Below, piece after piece: positions 1 to 12,600 of a DNA stretch of 64,000 nt (the stretch's first letter is position 1; every line of letters begins with the position of its first letter). Under the pieces are notes generated by a model, which saw only the letters and a list, made by a program, of their open reading frames with translations, did no database searches and was not told the origin of the DNA. The position numbers and the translations under genes were made by a program. Source of the DNA: Camarhynchus parvulus (Eukaryota > Chordata > Aves > Passeriformes > Thraupidae); the NCBI RefSeq assembly GCF_901933205.1, contig NW_022148259.1, positions 186,001 to 250,000 on the forward strand, given 5' to 3'.

Positions 1-580
1 TCGTTTTGGGGCATTTTGGGGACATCTGGGGCATTTTGCACATTTCGGGGCATTTGGGGACATTCGGGGACATCTGGGGTCATTTTGGGGCATTCAAGGA
101 CATTTTGGGGACATTTTCGGGGCATTTGGGGAGATTTTGGGGCATTTGGGGACATTTGGGACATTTTTGGGGACATTTTGGGGACATTTTGGAGCATTTG
201 GAGCATTTCAGGGCAATTTGGGGCATTTTTGGGACTTTGGGGACATTTGGGGACATTTTGGGGGAGATTTTGGGGGCATTTCGGGGACGTTTAGGAGCGT
301 TTGGGGGCATTTGGGGACTTTGGGGACATTTGAGGACATTTGGGGCATTTTTGGGACATTTGGGTCATTGGGGGCATTTCAGGGGCATTTGGGGTCATTT
401 GGGGTCATTTGGGGCGTTTTGGGGCATTTGGGGACATTCGAGGACACTTGGGGACATCTGGGGGCATTTTTGGGACATTTTGGGTCATTTTCGGGGCATC
501 TGGGACATTTGGGGACATTTTGGGTCGTTTTGGGGACAGTTGGGGTCATCTGGGGTCATCTGGGGACATTTGGGGGAGGT
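1..580 (+). repeat. GGGGACATTTTGGGGCATTT minisatellite
   Basis: Degenerate tandem units of 10-12 bases (GGGGCATTTG, GGGGACATTT) fill the left edge. Three frames are open through it only because the units lack stop codons. It probably lies in a POU2F2 upstream intron. No exon was seen. Confidence 0.85.
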
Positions 581-1300
581 TTGTGGGCGGGGTTTGGGAT
601 TTGTGGGCGGGGTTTGGGATTTGTGGGCGGGGCTTCGCTGCTGCTGCCGCTGCGGGGGGCGGGGCTTGGGGCTGGTACTGACCCGCTGCCCCGCCCCCCT
701 CGTGTGTGACCCCGGACTGACCTCGTGTGACCCCCGTGACCTCGTGTGACCCCCGTGACCTCGTGCTGACCCCGTGACCTCGTGCTGACCCTGTCCCTGC
801 TGTGCCCCTGTCCGTGTGTCCCTCTGCTGCCCCCTGCTGTCTGTCTGTCCCTGTCCGTCTGTCCCCCTGTCCGTCTATCCCCTGTCCATCGGTCCGTCTT
901 CCTCCCCCATTGCTGCCTGCCCCTATCGCGCCCCTGTCCGCCTCCGTCCTGTCTGTCTGTCCGTCCCCATCCCTGTCCGTCTGTCCATCCCCGTCGCTGT
1001 CTGTCCATCCCCTGTCCCCATCGCTGTCCGTCTGTCCATCCCCTGTCTGTCCATCCCCACTGCTGTCCTCTGTCCCCCCATGCTGTCCGTCGTCTGCCGT
1101 CCGCCCGCCTGTCCGTCTGTCCGCCCCTGTCCCCATTCTGTCCATCTGTCCCCACAGCTGTCCGTCTGTCCGTCCCGTCATCCCCACCGCTGTCCGTCTG
1201 TCCATCCCCATCGCTGTCTGTCCGTCCGTCCATCGCTGTCCGTCTGTCCGTCGGTCCGTCCCCCTGTCTGTCCCCTGTCCGGCCCCTGGCAGCGCATCCT
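580..1300 (+). repeat. GC-rich block, then CTGTCCGTCTGTCCATCCCC array
   Basis: Begins with three GTTTGGGATTTGTGGGCGGG copies (about 585-640), then GTGACCTCGTG copies (about 705-785), then a long run of CCGTCTGTCC variants to about 1290. A run of some eighteen G follows near 1605-1622. No gene is recognised apart from the candidate exon listed separately. Confidence 0.75.
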
Positions 1301-1379
1301 GGCCGCTGTCCGGTCCGCTCTTGGCCGCCGCGGCCCCCTATCGCTGCCGCCTCCCAACCGCTGTCCGTCTGTCCCCCCC

Positions 1380-1545
1380 AGCCCCGTCCCGCCCGCCCCG
1401 CCCCCCGCCGCGGCGCAGCGCCGCCCACGCCCCCGCAGCAGCTCCTGCCCAGGCTCAGCTCTTGGCGGCCGCGGCCGCCATCCAGCTGTCGGCCCCAGCG
1501 CCCGCCGCCGCCCCGGCCCCCGAGGGCACAGCCCCCGCGACGCAC
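1380..1545 (+). CDS. POU2F2: Candidate upstream POU2F2 exon (Ala/Pro/Gln segment)
   Basis: One frame here reads AAAPAQAQLLAAAAAIQLSAP, which resembles the PQAQLMLTGSQLAGD stretch that lies just before the IQQLLQLQQL segment in mammalian POU2F2. The next confirmed exon (3671) starts [10 protein letters not shown], so the order fits. I could not find a convincing donor site at the right edge, so the borders are approximate. It could also be chance low-complexity sequence. Confidence 0.35.
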
Positions 1546-1629
1546 TTGGCCCCCGCCCCGCCGCCAAAGTCACCCCAAATAACGGGGGCGCGAGGGGGGT
1601 GTGGGGGGGGGGGGGGGGGGGCGGGAATG

Positions 1630-2160
1630 GACCCCAAAGTCACCCCCAAATAACCCCAAAGTCACCCCAAAAATAGCCCCAAAATAATCCTGAATGTCAC
1701 CCCCAAAATAACCCCAAAATAATCCTGAAATTTACCCCAAAATAACCCCAAAATCACCCCAAAGTCACCCCAAAATAACCCCCAAATCACCCCCAAAGTC
1801 ACCCCAAAATAACCCCAAAATAATCCTGAATGTACCCCAAAGTCACCCCCAAAATCTCCCAAAATTTACCCCAAATTTACCCCAAAATCACCCCAAATGT
1901 ACCCCAAAGTCACCCCAAAATCACCCTAAAATAGCCCCAAATCACCCCCAAAATCACCCCAAAATAACCCGAATTTACCCCAAAATCGCCCCCCAAAACT
2001 CACCCTAAAATAGCCTCTAAATCACCCCAAAATAATCCTGAATTTACCCCAAAATCACCCCAAATTTACCCTGAAATCACCCCCAAATCACCCCCAAAAT
2101 CACCCCCAAAATTTACCCCAAAATCCCAAAAATCCCCAAAATTCACCCCAAACCCCCCCC
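1630..2160 (+). repeat. CACCCCAAAATAACCCCAAA array
   Basis: Tandem C/A-rich units of about 10-11 bases. No exon is seen. Confidence 0.8.
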
Positions 2161-2214
2161 CCCAATCCCCCCTTCCCGGGGGCTCCCACAGCTCACGTGA
2201 CCGCCCCCCCCATG

Positions 2215-3662
2215 TCCCCCCGTCCGTCCGTCTGTCTGTCCATCCATCTGTCCGTCCGTCCGTCGTCCGTCCGTCCCCCTGTCCTTCTGTGCCGTCTGTC
2301 TGTCCGTCCGTCCCTGTGTCCCCCTGTCCGTCCCTCCGTCCATCCCCGTGTCCGTGTGTCCGTGTCCGTCTGTCCCTCTGTCCGTCCCTGTGTCCCGTCT
2401 GTCCCCTGTCTGTGTGTCCGTGTGTCTGTCCATCCGTCTGTCCCTCCGTGCCCCTGTGCCCCCCCTGTCCGTGTGTCCGTCCGTCCCTCTGTCTGTCCGT
2501 GTGCCCGTCCGTGTCCGTCTGTCCCCTGTCTGTCCGTCTGTCCCCTGTCTGTCCGTCCGTCCGTCTGTCCCCTGTCTGTCCGTGTGTCCGTGTGTCCCCG
2601 TGTCTGTGTGTCCGTGTGTCGTCCCTGTGTCCGTCCCTCTGTCCATGTGTCCCCTGTCCGTCCGTGTGTCCGTGTGTCCCCGTGTCTGTGTGTCCGTGTG
2701 TCCGTCCCTGTGTCCGTCCCTCTGTCCATGTGTCCCCTGTCCGTCCGTGTGTCCGTGTGCCCGCCCGTCCATCTGTGTGTCCATCTGTCCCCTGTGTCCG
2801 TGTGTCCCCTGTGTCCGTCTGTCCCCTGTCCATCCGTCCCTGTGTCCGTCCGTCTGTCCGTGTGTCCCCTGTCCGCGTGTCCGTGTGTCCGTGTCCCCTG
2901 TCTGTCCGTGTCCCTGTGTCCGTCTGTCCGTGTGTCCGTCTCCCCCCTGTCCGTGTCCATCCGTCCCTGTGTCCGTCCGTCTGTCCGTGTGTCCCTGTCC
3001 GCGTGTCCGTGTGTCCGCGTGTCCGTGTCCCCTGTCTGTCCGTGTCCCTGTGTCCGTGTGTCCGTGTGTCCGTCTCCCCCCTGTCCGTGTCCATCCGTCC
3101 CTGTGTCCGTCCGTCTGTCCGTGTGTCCATGTCTGTCCGTGTGTCCGTGTGTCCGTGTGTCCCCTGTCTGTCCGTGTGTCCGCGTGTCCGTGTGTCCGCG
3201 TGTCCGTCTCTCCCCTGTCCGTGTCCGTCCGTCCCTGTGTCTGTCTGTCCCCTGTCCGTCCGTCCCTGCGTCCGTGTCCGTGTCGTGTGTCCCTGTCTGT
3301 GTGTCCGTGTCGTTCCGTCGTGTGTCCGTGTCCCCTGTCTGTCCGTGTGTCCGTGTGTCCGTCTCTCCCCTGTCCGTGTCCGTGTGTCCCTGTGTCCGTC
3401 CGTCCGTCCCTGTGTCCGTCCGTCTGTCCGTGTGTCCCCTGTCCGCGTGTCCGCGTGTCCGTGTGTCCGTGTGTCCCCTGTCTGTCCGTGTGTCCCTGTG
3501 TCCGTCCATCCGTCCCTGTGTCCCGTTTCCGTCCTCTGTCCGTGTGTCCATGTCTGTCCGTGTGTCCGCGTGTCCGTGTGTCCGTGTGTCCGTGTGTCCG
3601 TCTCTCCCCTGTCCGTCCGTCCGTCCCTGTGTCCGTCCGTCCCGTGTCCGTGTGTCCGTCGG
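2215..3662 (+). repeat. GTCCGTGTGTCCGTGTGTCC array (POU2F2 intron)
   Basis: About 1.45 kb of 8-base-type units (GTGTCCGT, GTCCGTCT, CCCTGTCC), ending eight bases before the exon at 3671. Very long open frames on both strands are by-products. Confidence 0.85.
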
Positions 3663-3670
3663 TCCCGCAG

Positions 3671-6600
3671 GACGTGCAGCAGTTGGTGCAGCTGCCGCAG
3701 CTGCTGCTGGTGCCGGGGGCGCCGCCCCTGCAGCCCCCGCCCCAATTCCTGCTGCCCCCCCCGGGCCAGGGGGGGCCGCACCCCGGTGAGGGGGGAGGGG
3801 CTGGGGGGGGAGGGGCTGGGGGGTTTTGGGGGGGATTGGAGGGGATCTGGGGGGAGTTTGGGGAGGGAATTTGGGGAGGATTTTGGGGGGGATTTGGGGG
3901 GATTTGGGGCAATTTTGGGGGAGTTTGGGGGATCTGGGGGGGCATTGGGCAATTTGGGGGGGTCACAGGAGATTTTGGGGGGGATTTGGGGCAATTTTTG
4001 GGGGATTTGGGGGGGGCATTGGGCGATTTGGGGGGGGGTCACAGGGGGGATTTTGGGGCAATTTTGGGGGGATTTGGGGAGTTGGGGGGGGTCTGGGGGG
4101 ATTTGGGCATTTGGGGAGGTTTGGGGGGGATTTTGGGGGATTTTGGGGTCTGGGGGTCCCTGTGGGGTTTTGGGACCCCCTGACCCTCCCCCCCCCAGGG
4201 CTGTTGCCCCCCCCCAATCTCTTTCAGCTACCTCAGCACAGCCCGGGGGGGCTCCTGCCCAACCCCCCCCGCGGGGGGCTGCACGCACAGGTACCGGCTG
4301 AAAATACCCCAAAAATACCCCAAAATACCCCAAAAATACCCCAAAAATCTCCCCAAAATACCCCAAAAATACCCCCAAAAATACCCCAAAAATACCCCAA
4401 AAAATACCCAAAAAATACCCCAAAAATACCCCCAAAAATACCCCCAAAATACCCCCAAAATATCCCAAAAATACCCCCAAAAATACCCCAAAATATCCCA
4501 AAAAATACCCCCAAAATACCCCAAAAATACCCCCAAAATACCCCAAAAATACCCCCAAAATACCCCCAAAATACCCCAAAATACCCAAAAATACCCCAAA
4601 AATATCCCAAAAATACCCCAAAAATACCCCAAAAAATACCCCAAAAATATCCCAAAAATACCCCAAAAATCCCCAAAAATACCCCCAAAAATATCCCAAA
4701 AATATCCCAAAAATACCCCCAAAATACCCCAAAAATATCCCAAAAATACCCCCAAAATACCCCCAAATACCCCCAAAATACCCCGCCCCCCAAAAATACC
4801 CCCAAAAATCCACCAAAAACACCCCAAAATTACCCCAAAATTACCCCAAAAATCCACCCGAAAATACCCCTAAAATACCCCAAAACACCCCAAAATTACC
4901 CCAAAAATACCCCAAAAAATCCATCAGAAATACCCCAAAAATACCCCAAAATACCCTCAAAAATACCCGCAAAATTCCCCCAAAATCCCCCAAAAATCCC
5001 CCCAAAATAGCCCCAAAATACCCCAAAATCCATCAAAAACACCCCAAAAATACACAAAAATACACAAAAAATACCCCCCAAATACCCCAAAAATCCCCCC
5101 AAAATACCCCAAAAATCCCAAATACCCCAGAAACCCCAAAATACCCCAAAAATCCCCAAAATACCCCAAAAATCCCAAATACCCCAGAAACCCCAAAATA
5201 CCCCAACAATCCATCGAAAATACCCCAAAATACCCCCAAAATACCCCAAAAATCCACCAAAAATACCCCAAAAATCCCCCCAAAATACCCCAAATACCCC
5301 AAAAATCCCAAATACCCCAGAAACCCAAAACAACCCAAAAATCCCCAATATTTTGGGTTTATTTTGGGGATATTTTGTGTTGTTTCAATGGGATTTTTGG
5401 GGGGTTTGGGTGGTTATTTTGGGGATATTTTTGGGGATATTTTTGGGATATTTTGGAGTTATTTCGGGGCTATTTTAGGGGATATTTTGGGGCTATTTTA
5501 GGGGTTATTTGGGGTTATTTTGGGGGCTATTTTGGGGCTATTTTGGGTGTTATTTGGGCTATTTTGGGTGTTATCCCAATGGGATTTTTGGGGTTATTTT
5601 GGGGGATATTTTGGGGATATTTTGGGGCTATTTTAGGGGTTATTTGGGGTTATTTTGGGGCTATTCCAATGGGATTTTTGGGGGGTTTGGGGGGTTGTTT
5701 TGGGGTTATTTTGGGGGATATTTTGGGGATATTTTGGGTCTATTTTCAGGATTTTTTCGGGGCTATTTTGGGGCTATCCCAATGGGATTTTTGGGGGGTT
5801 TGGGGGGTTGTTTTGGGGCTATTTTGGGGGGATATTTTGGGGGATTTTTTGGGGATATTTTGGAGTTATTTCAGGGTTATTTTGGGTGTTATTTGGGGGC
5901 TATTTCGGGACTATTTCAGGCTATTCCAGTGGGATTTTTGGGGGTTTTGGGGTTATTTGGGGATTATTTTGGGGGCTATTTGGGGCTATTTGGGGCTATT
6001 CCAATGGGATTTTTGGGGGGCTATTTTGGGGTTATTTCAGGGCTATTTCGGGGCTATTTGGGGGCTATCCCAATGGGATTTTTGGGGGGTTATTTGGGGA
6101 TTATTTTGGGTGTTATTTGGGGTTATTTGGGGCTTTTCCAGTGGGATTTTTGGGGGGTTTTGGGGGATATTTTGGGGCTATTTCGGGACTATTTTGGGGC
6201 TATCCCAATGGGATTTTTGGGGATATTTTGGGGCTATTTGGGGCTATCCCAATGGGATTTTTGGGGCTATTTTGGGGTTATTTGGGGATTATTTTGGGTG
6301 TTATTTGGGGCTATTTGGGGCTATCCCAATGGGATTTTTGGGGCTCTCTCCCCGGCCCCTGGGGGGGTCTTTAAAGGGATTTATTGGGATTTTGGGGTTT
6401 GGGCTATTGGGGCTACAATGGGTTTTTGGGGGTTTTGGGGTTATTTTGGGTGTTATTTGGGGCTTTGGGGCTATCCCAATGGGATTTTTGGGGGATATTT
6501 TGGGGTTATTTGGGGATTATTTTGGGTGTTATTTGGGGTTATTTGGGGCTATCCCAATGGGATTTTTGGGGGATATTTCAGAACTATTTTGGGGTTATCC

Positions 6601-9600
6601 CAATGGGATTTTTGGAGGCTATTTTGGGGTTATTTTATTTTGGGTGTTATTTGGTATTTTGGGGTCCCAATGGGATTTTTGGGGGTTTTTTGGGGTTATT
6701 TTGGGGATTATTTTGGGTGTTATTTGGGCTATTTCGGTTCTATTCCAATGGGATTTTTGGGGGATATTTTGGGGGTTGTTTTGGGGATTATTTTGGGTGT
6801 TATTTGGGGTTATTTGGGGCTATTCCAATGGGATTTTTGGGGTTGTTTTGGGGATTATTTTGGGTGTTATTTGGGGCTATTGGGCTATCCCAATGGGATT
6901 TTTGGGGGCTATTTTGGGGGTTATTTGGGACTATTTTGGGGTTATTTGGGGCTTGGGGCTATCCCAATGGGATTTTTGGAGGCTATTTTGGGGTTATTTG
7001 GGGATTATTTTGGGTGTTATTTGGGGCTATTTGGGGCTATCCCAATGGGATTTTTGGGGGCTATTTTGGGGTTATTTGGGGATTATTTTGGGTGTTATTT
7101 GGGGTTATTTGGGGCTATCCCAATGGGGTTTTTGGGGCTCTCTCCCCCGCAGCCCCTGGCCCGGCCGGGGGTCCCCGAGTCGCCGGGGGCGCCCCCCAAA
7201 GGCCCCGAGGCCCCCCCGGGCCCCCCCCCCGAGGAGCCGAGCGACCTCGAGGAGCTCGAGCAGTTCGCCCGCACCTTCAAACAGCGCCGCATCAAGCTGG
7301 GCTTCACACAGGTAAAAATCGGCGTTTTGGGGGATTTTTGGGGTTTTTTGGGGGGTTTGGAGGGGGTTTGGGGCTCCTGGATTTTTGGGATTTTTTTGAG
7401 ATTTTTGGGGAATTTTTGAAGGTTTTTTGGGGGTTTTATTTTGATTTTTTGGGGTATTTTTAGGGTTTTTGGTTTTTTTTTTTGAGATTTTTAAAGGTTT
7501 TTTGGGTGGTTTTTTTTTAGATTTTAGGGGGGATTTTTTGGGGGTTTTGTGGGGATTTTTGGGGGATTTTTGGGGGGTTTTTAAAGGGATATTTTTTTTT
7601 TTTTAAGGTTTTTTTTTTGTTTGTTTTGGGGGGTTTGGGTTTTTTTGTTTGGTTTTTTTTAGGGATTTTTTGAGGGGGCTTTAAGGGTTTTTTATAGGAT
7701 TTTTTTTTTGCATTTTTGGGGGATTTTTTGAGGTTTTTTAAAGGTTTTTGGGGGTTTTATTTGAGTTTTTTAAGGGGGGGTTTTGGGGGATTTGGGATTT
7801 TTTTTTGAGGGTTTTGTTTTGGTTTTGTTTTAATTTTTGAGAGTTTTTTGGGGGGGTTTTTAGGGTTTTTTGGAGGGTTTATTGGTTCAGGATTTTGGGT
7901 TATTTTTGGGTTAATTTTGGGTTATTTTTGGGTTGTATTTTGTATTTTTTGTTATTTTCAAGGTGACGTTGGCCTGACCATGGGGAAGCGTTTCTGTGGG
8001 TCATTTTTGGGTTAATTTTGGGTTAATTTTGGGTTATTTTTGGTATTTTTTTATATTTTCAGGGCGACGTGGCCTGGCCATGGGGAAGGTTTCTGTGGGT
8101 TAATTTTTGGGTTAATTTTGGGTTATTTTTGGTATTTTTAGGGCAATGTTGGCCTGGCCATGGGGAAGCGTTTCTGTGGGTTAATTTTGGGTTAATTTTA
8201 ATTTTGGGTTAATTTTTGGGTTATTTTTTTATAATTTCAAGGTGACGTTGGCCTGGCCATGGGGAAGCGTTTCTGTGGGTCATTTTTGGGTTAATTTTCG
8301 GTTAATTTTGGGTTATTTTGGGTTAAATTTGGGTTAATTTTGGGTTAATTTTTGGTTATTTTGGTTATTTCAGGGCGACGTTGGCCTGGCCATGGGGAAG
8401 CGTTTCTGTGGGCTAATTTTGGGTTAATTTTGGGTTATTTTCGGTCATTTTCAGGGCAATGTTGGTCTGGCCATGGGCAGCTCTGTGGGTTAATTATTTT
8501 TGGGTTAATTTTGGGTTAATTTTGGTTTTTTGGGTCATTTCAGGGCGACGTTGGCCTGGCCTTGGGGAAGCGTTTCTGTGGGCTATTTTTGGGTTAATTT
8601 TGGATTAATTTTGGGTCATTTTTGGTTATTTTCAGGGCGATGTTGGCCTGGCCATGGGCAGCTGCTGTGGGCGCATTTGGGGTTAATTTTGGGTTAATTT
8701 TGGGTTATTTTGGTTATTTCAGGGCACCTTGGCCTGGCCATGGGGAAGTCTACAGATACACCAGACGGATCAATAAATCCCCATAACTCAGCTTCAAAAA
8801 CATGTGCAAGCTGAAACCGCTGCTGGAGACCTGGCTGAGGGACGCAGGTGGGGGTTATTGATCGGTTATTGATCCATTGATCGGTTATTGATCCATTGAT
8901 CGGTTATTGATCACCTATTGATCCCATTGATTCCACATTGACCCCATTGACCCCATTGGGATCAATGGGATCAATGGGATCAATAGGGATCAGTGGGGTC
9001 AATGGGGTCAATGGGCTCTATGGGATCAATGCAATCAGTAGTGATCAATAGGGATCAATACAATCAATACTGATCAATACTGATCAATACAGAGATGATG
9101 TTGGTGTCTATGGGATCAATGGGGTCAATAGGGATCAATACAATCAATAGTGATCAATACAATCAATACAACCAATACAACCAATACTGATCAATACCGA
9201 TCAATAATAATCAATACCGATCAATGCAGAGACGATGTCGGTGTCCATGGGATCAATGGGATCAATGGGGATCAGTAGGATCAATGCAATCACTAGTGAT
9301 CAATAGGGATCAATACAATCAATACAACCAATACTGATCAATACCGATCAATACCGATCAATGCAGAGACGATGTCGGACTCGGCCCTGCCCAGCCCCCC
9401 CAGAGACAATGTCGGTGCCCATGGGATCAATAAGGATCAATGGGGATCAATGGGATGAATACAATCAATAGGGATCAATACTGATCAATACCGATCAATA
9501 CAACCAATACTGATCAATACCGATCGATGCAGAGACGATGTCAGTATCCATCGTATCAATGGGGTCAATGGGATCCATGGGCTCTATAGGATCAATACAA

Positions 9601-12600
9601 TCAATAGGGATCAATAGTGATCAATAGGATCAATACTGATCAATACTGATCAATACCGATCAATACAGAGACGATGTCGGACTCGGCCCTGCCCAGTCCC
9701 CCCCAGAGATGATGTCAGTGTCCATGGGGTCAATGGGGATCAATACAATCAATACTGATCAATAGAGATCAATACAATCAATACAACCAATACTGATCAA
9801 TAATAATCGATACTGATCAATACCGATCAATACAGAGACGATGTCGGACTCGGCCCTGCCCAGCCCCCCCCAGCTGGGCCCCTCCCTCTGGGTCGGGGTT
9901 CCCGGGCGGCCCACAAGAAGGCCAACCAGCATCGAGACCAACGTGAGGTTCGCCCTGGAGAAATCCTTCCTGGCGGTGAGAAATGAACCAAAATGTGCTG
10001 AATTTAACCCAAAATATGTGTGATTATCAAAATCCTCCAAAAACCCCGAAAAAATCCCGAAAATCCCCAAAACCCCCCTCCCTCCCGCTGAAAAATCTCC
10101 TGCGAACCAAAAGTTAATTACGGGTGGCCCCAAAATGGCCCCAAAATGGCCCCAAACCAACCCAAATCAGCAAGGAGACCAATGTCCGGTTCACTGGAAA
10201 AGTCATTCCTGGCGGTGAGAAATGAACCAAAATGTCCTGAATTTAACCCAAAAATATCCCAAAATATCCCTCAAAAATACGAAATTATCAAAAAACCAAA
10301 AAAATCCTCCAAAAATCCCCCAAAAAATCCCACTGAAAACGGCCCCAAAACCCAACATTTTTTCCCAATTTTTCCCCCAATTTTCCCAATTTTTTCACTT
10401 TTTTCCTGGTTTTTCACCCAAATTTTCCCGATTTTTGGGTTTTTCATCCCAAGCAGAACCAGAACCTGATGTCAAATGAGATCCCCAAACCCCACTGATT
10501 TTCCCCCATAATTTCCCCATTTCCCCCTATAAATTTCCCGTTTTTTCACCGTTTTTTCCCCAAATTTTCACATTTTTCACCCAAATTTTCCCAATTTTCG
10601 GGTTTTTCACCCCAGAACCAGAAGCCGACGTCGGAGGAGATCCTGGGGCATTTTCCCCTCTCATTTCCCCTGAAACTTCCCCAATTTCCCCCATAATTCC
10701 TCCATCTTTTCCCATGTTTTCTTGGTTTTTCCCAAATTTTCACATTTTTCACCCAAATTTTCCCAAATTCCCCTTTTTTCACCCCAACCAGAACCAGAAG
10801 CCAATGTCAGAGGAGATCCCCAAACCTCACTGATTTTCCCCCATAATTTCCCCTATAAATTTCCCATTTTTCACCATTTTTTCTTGGGTTTTTTCCCAAA
10901 TTTTCACATTTTTCACCCGAATTTTCCCCATAATTTCCCTTTCCCCATAAATTTTCGGTTTTTTTTGCCCCCAAATCAGATTTACCAAGAAGTTTCCCAA
11001 TTTTTGAGAGTTCCCCAAACCGGGGGTCACTGGGGCATTTTCCCCCATAATTTCCCCTATAATTTCTCATTTTTCACCGTTTTTTCTTGGTTTTTTTTCC
11101 CAAATTTTCACATTTTTCACCCGAATTTTCCCAATTTTTGGGTTTTTTCGCCCCAAGCAGAACCAGAACCCGATGTCGGAGGAGATCCCCAAACCCCACT
11201 GATTTTCCCCCATAATTTCCCCATTTCCCCCATTTATTTCCCCCGTTTTTTCACGGGTTTTTTCCCCAAATTTTCACATTTTTCACCCGAATTTTCCCAA
11301 TTTTTGGGTTTTTCGCCCCAAGCAGAACCAGAAGCCGACGTCGGAGGAGATCCTGGGGCATTTTCCCCTCTCATTTCCCCTGAAACTTCCCCAATTTCCC
11401 CCATAATTCCTCCATCTTTTCCCATGTTTTCTTGGTTTTTTTCCCAGATTTTCACATTTTTCACCCGAATTTTCCCAATTTTTGGGTTTTTCGCCCCAAC
11501 CAGAACCAGAAGCCGATGTCAGAGGAGATCCCCAAACCCCACTGATTTTCCCCCATAATTTCCCCATTTTTCCCCTATAAATTTCCCGTTTTTTCACCGT
11601 TTTTTTCCCAAATTTTCACATTTTTCACCCGAATTTTCCCAATTTTCGGGTTTTTCGCTCCAGAACCAGAAGCCGACGTCGGAGGAGATCCTGGGCATGG
11701 CGGAGCAGCTGCACATGGAGAAGGAGGTGATCCGGGTCTGGTTCTGCAACCGCCGCCAGAAGGAGAAACGGATCAACCCCAGCGGGGCGGCCCCGAATCC
11801 GCCCAATTTCACCCCAAACCTGCCCCAAAATCTCCCGAATCTGCCCCAAAATGCCCCAAACCTGCCCCAAAATGCCCCAAATCTGCCCCAAAATGCCCCA
11901 AATCGGCCCCCGAGCGTCGGCGCCGTCAGCGGGAAGGGCGCGAGCTACGGAGCGCAGGGGGTGAGAGGGGAAATTTGGGGCGAAATTTGGGGTTTTGGGG
12001 GTTTTTTTTTTGGGAATTTTTGGGGTTTTGGGGTTTTATGGGGTTTGGGGGTTTGGGGGTAAATGGGATTTTGTGGGGTTTTTTTGGGGGGTTTTGGGGG
12101 ATTTTTGGGGTTTAAGATTTGGGGGTTTTGGGCTTTTTTGGGTTTGAGGGATTTGGGGTTTTTGGGGGGTTTTAGGGGGGTTTTTTTGGGAATTTTTTGG
12201 GGTTTTGGGGTTTTATGGGGTTTGGGGGTTTGGGGCTCAATGGGATTTTGTGGGGTTTTTTTGGGGGTTTTGGGGAATTTTTGGGGTTTAAGTTTTGGGG
12301 GATTTGGGGTTTTGAGGGTTTTTGGCTTTGGGGTTTTTTGGGGGAATTTTTGGGGTTTTGGGGTGGATTTGGGGTTTTCATGGGGTTTTAGGGGTTTGGG
12401 GGTTTGGGGGTTTGGGGGTAAATGGGATTTTGTGGGGTTTTTTTGGGGGGTTTGGGGGGAATTTTTGGGGTTTAAGATTTGGGGTTTTGGGAATTTTTGA
12501 GTGTTTTGGCTTTGGGGGATTTGGGGTTTTTTGGGGGGGGGTTGGGGTTCAGGATTTGGGGCAGTTTGGGGTTTTTATGGGGTTTTGGGTGTTATTGGAG

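Noticed and set aside
2066..4822. 918-codon minus-strand open frame
   Set aside because: It runs through two different arrays and a POU2F2 exon region on the other strand; composition is that of the repeat units (Thr/Asp/Gly/His, then Gly/Phe). Stop-free repeats explain it.
10976..11020. Seventh copy of the POU2F2 exon edge
   Set aside because: The sequence (CAGATTTACCAAGAAG) is too divergent to be counted with the other six.
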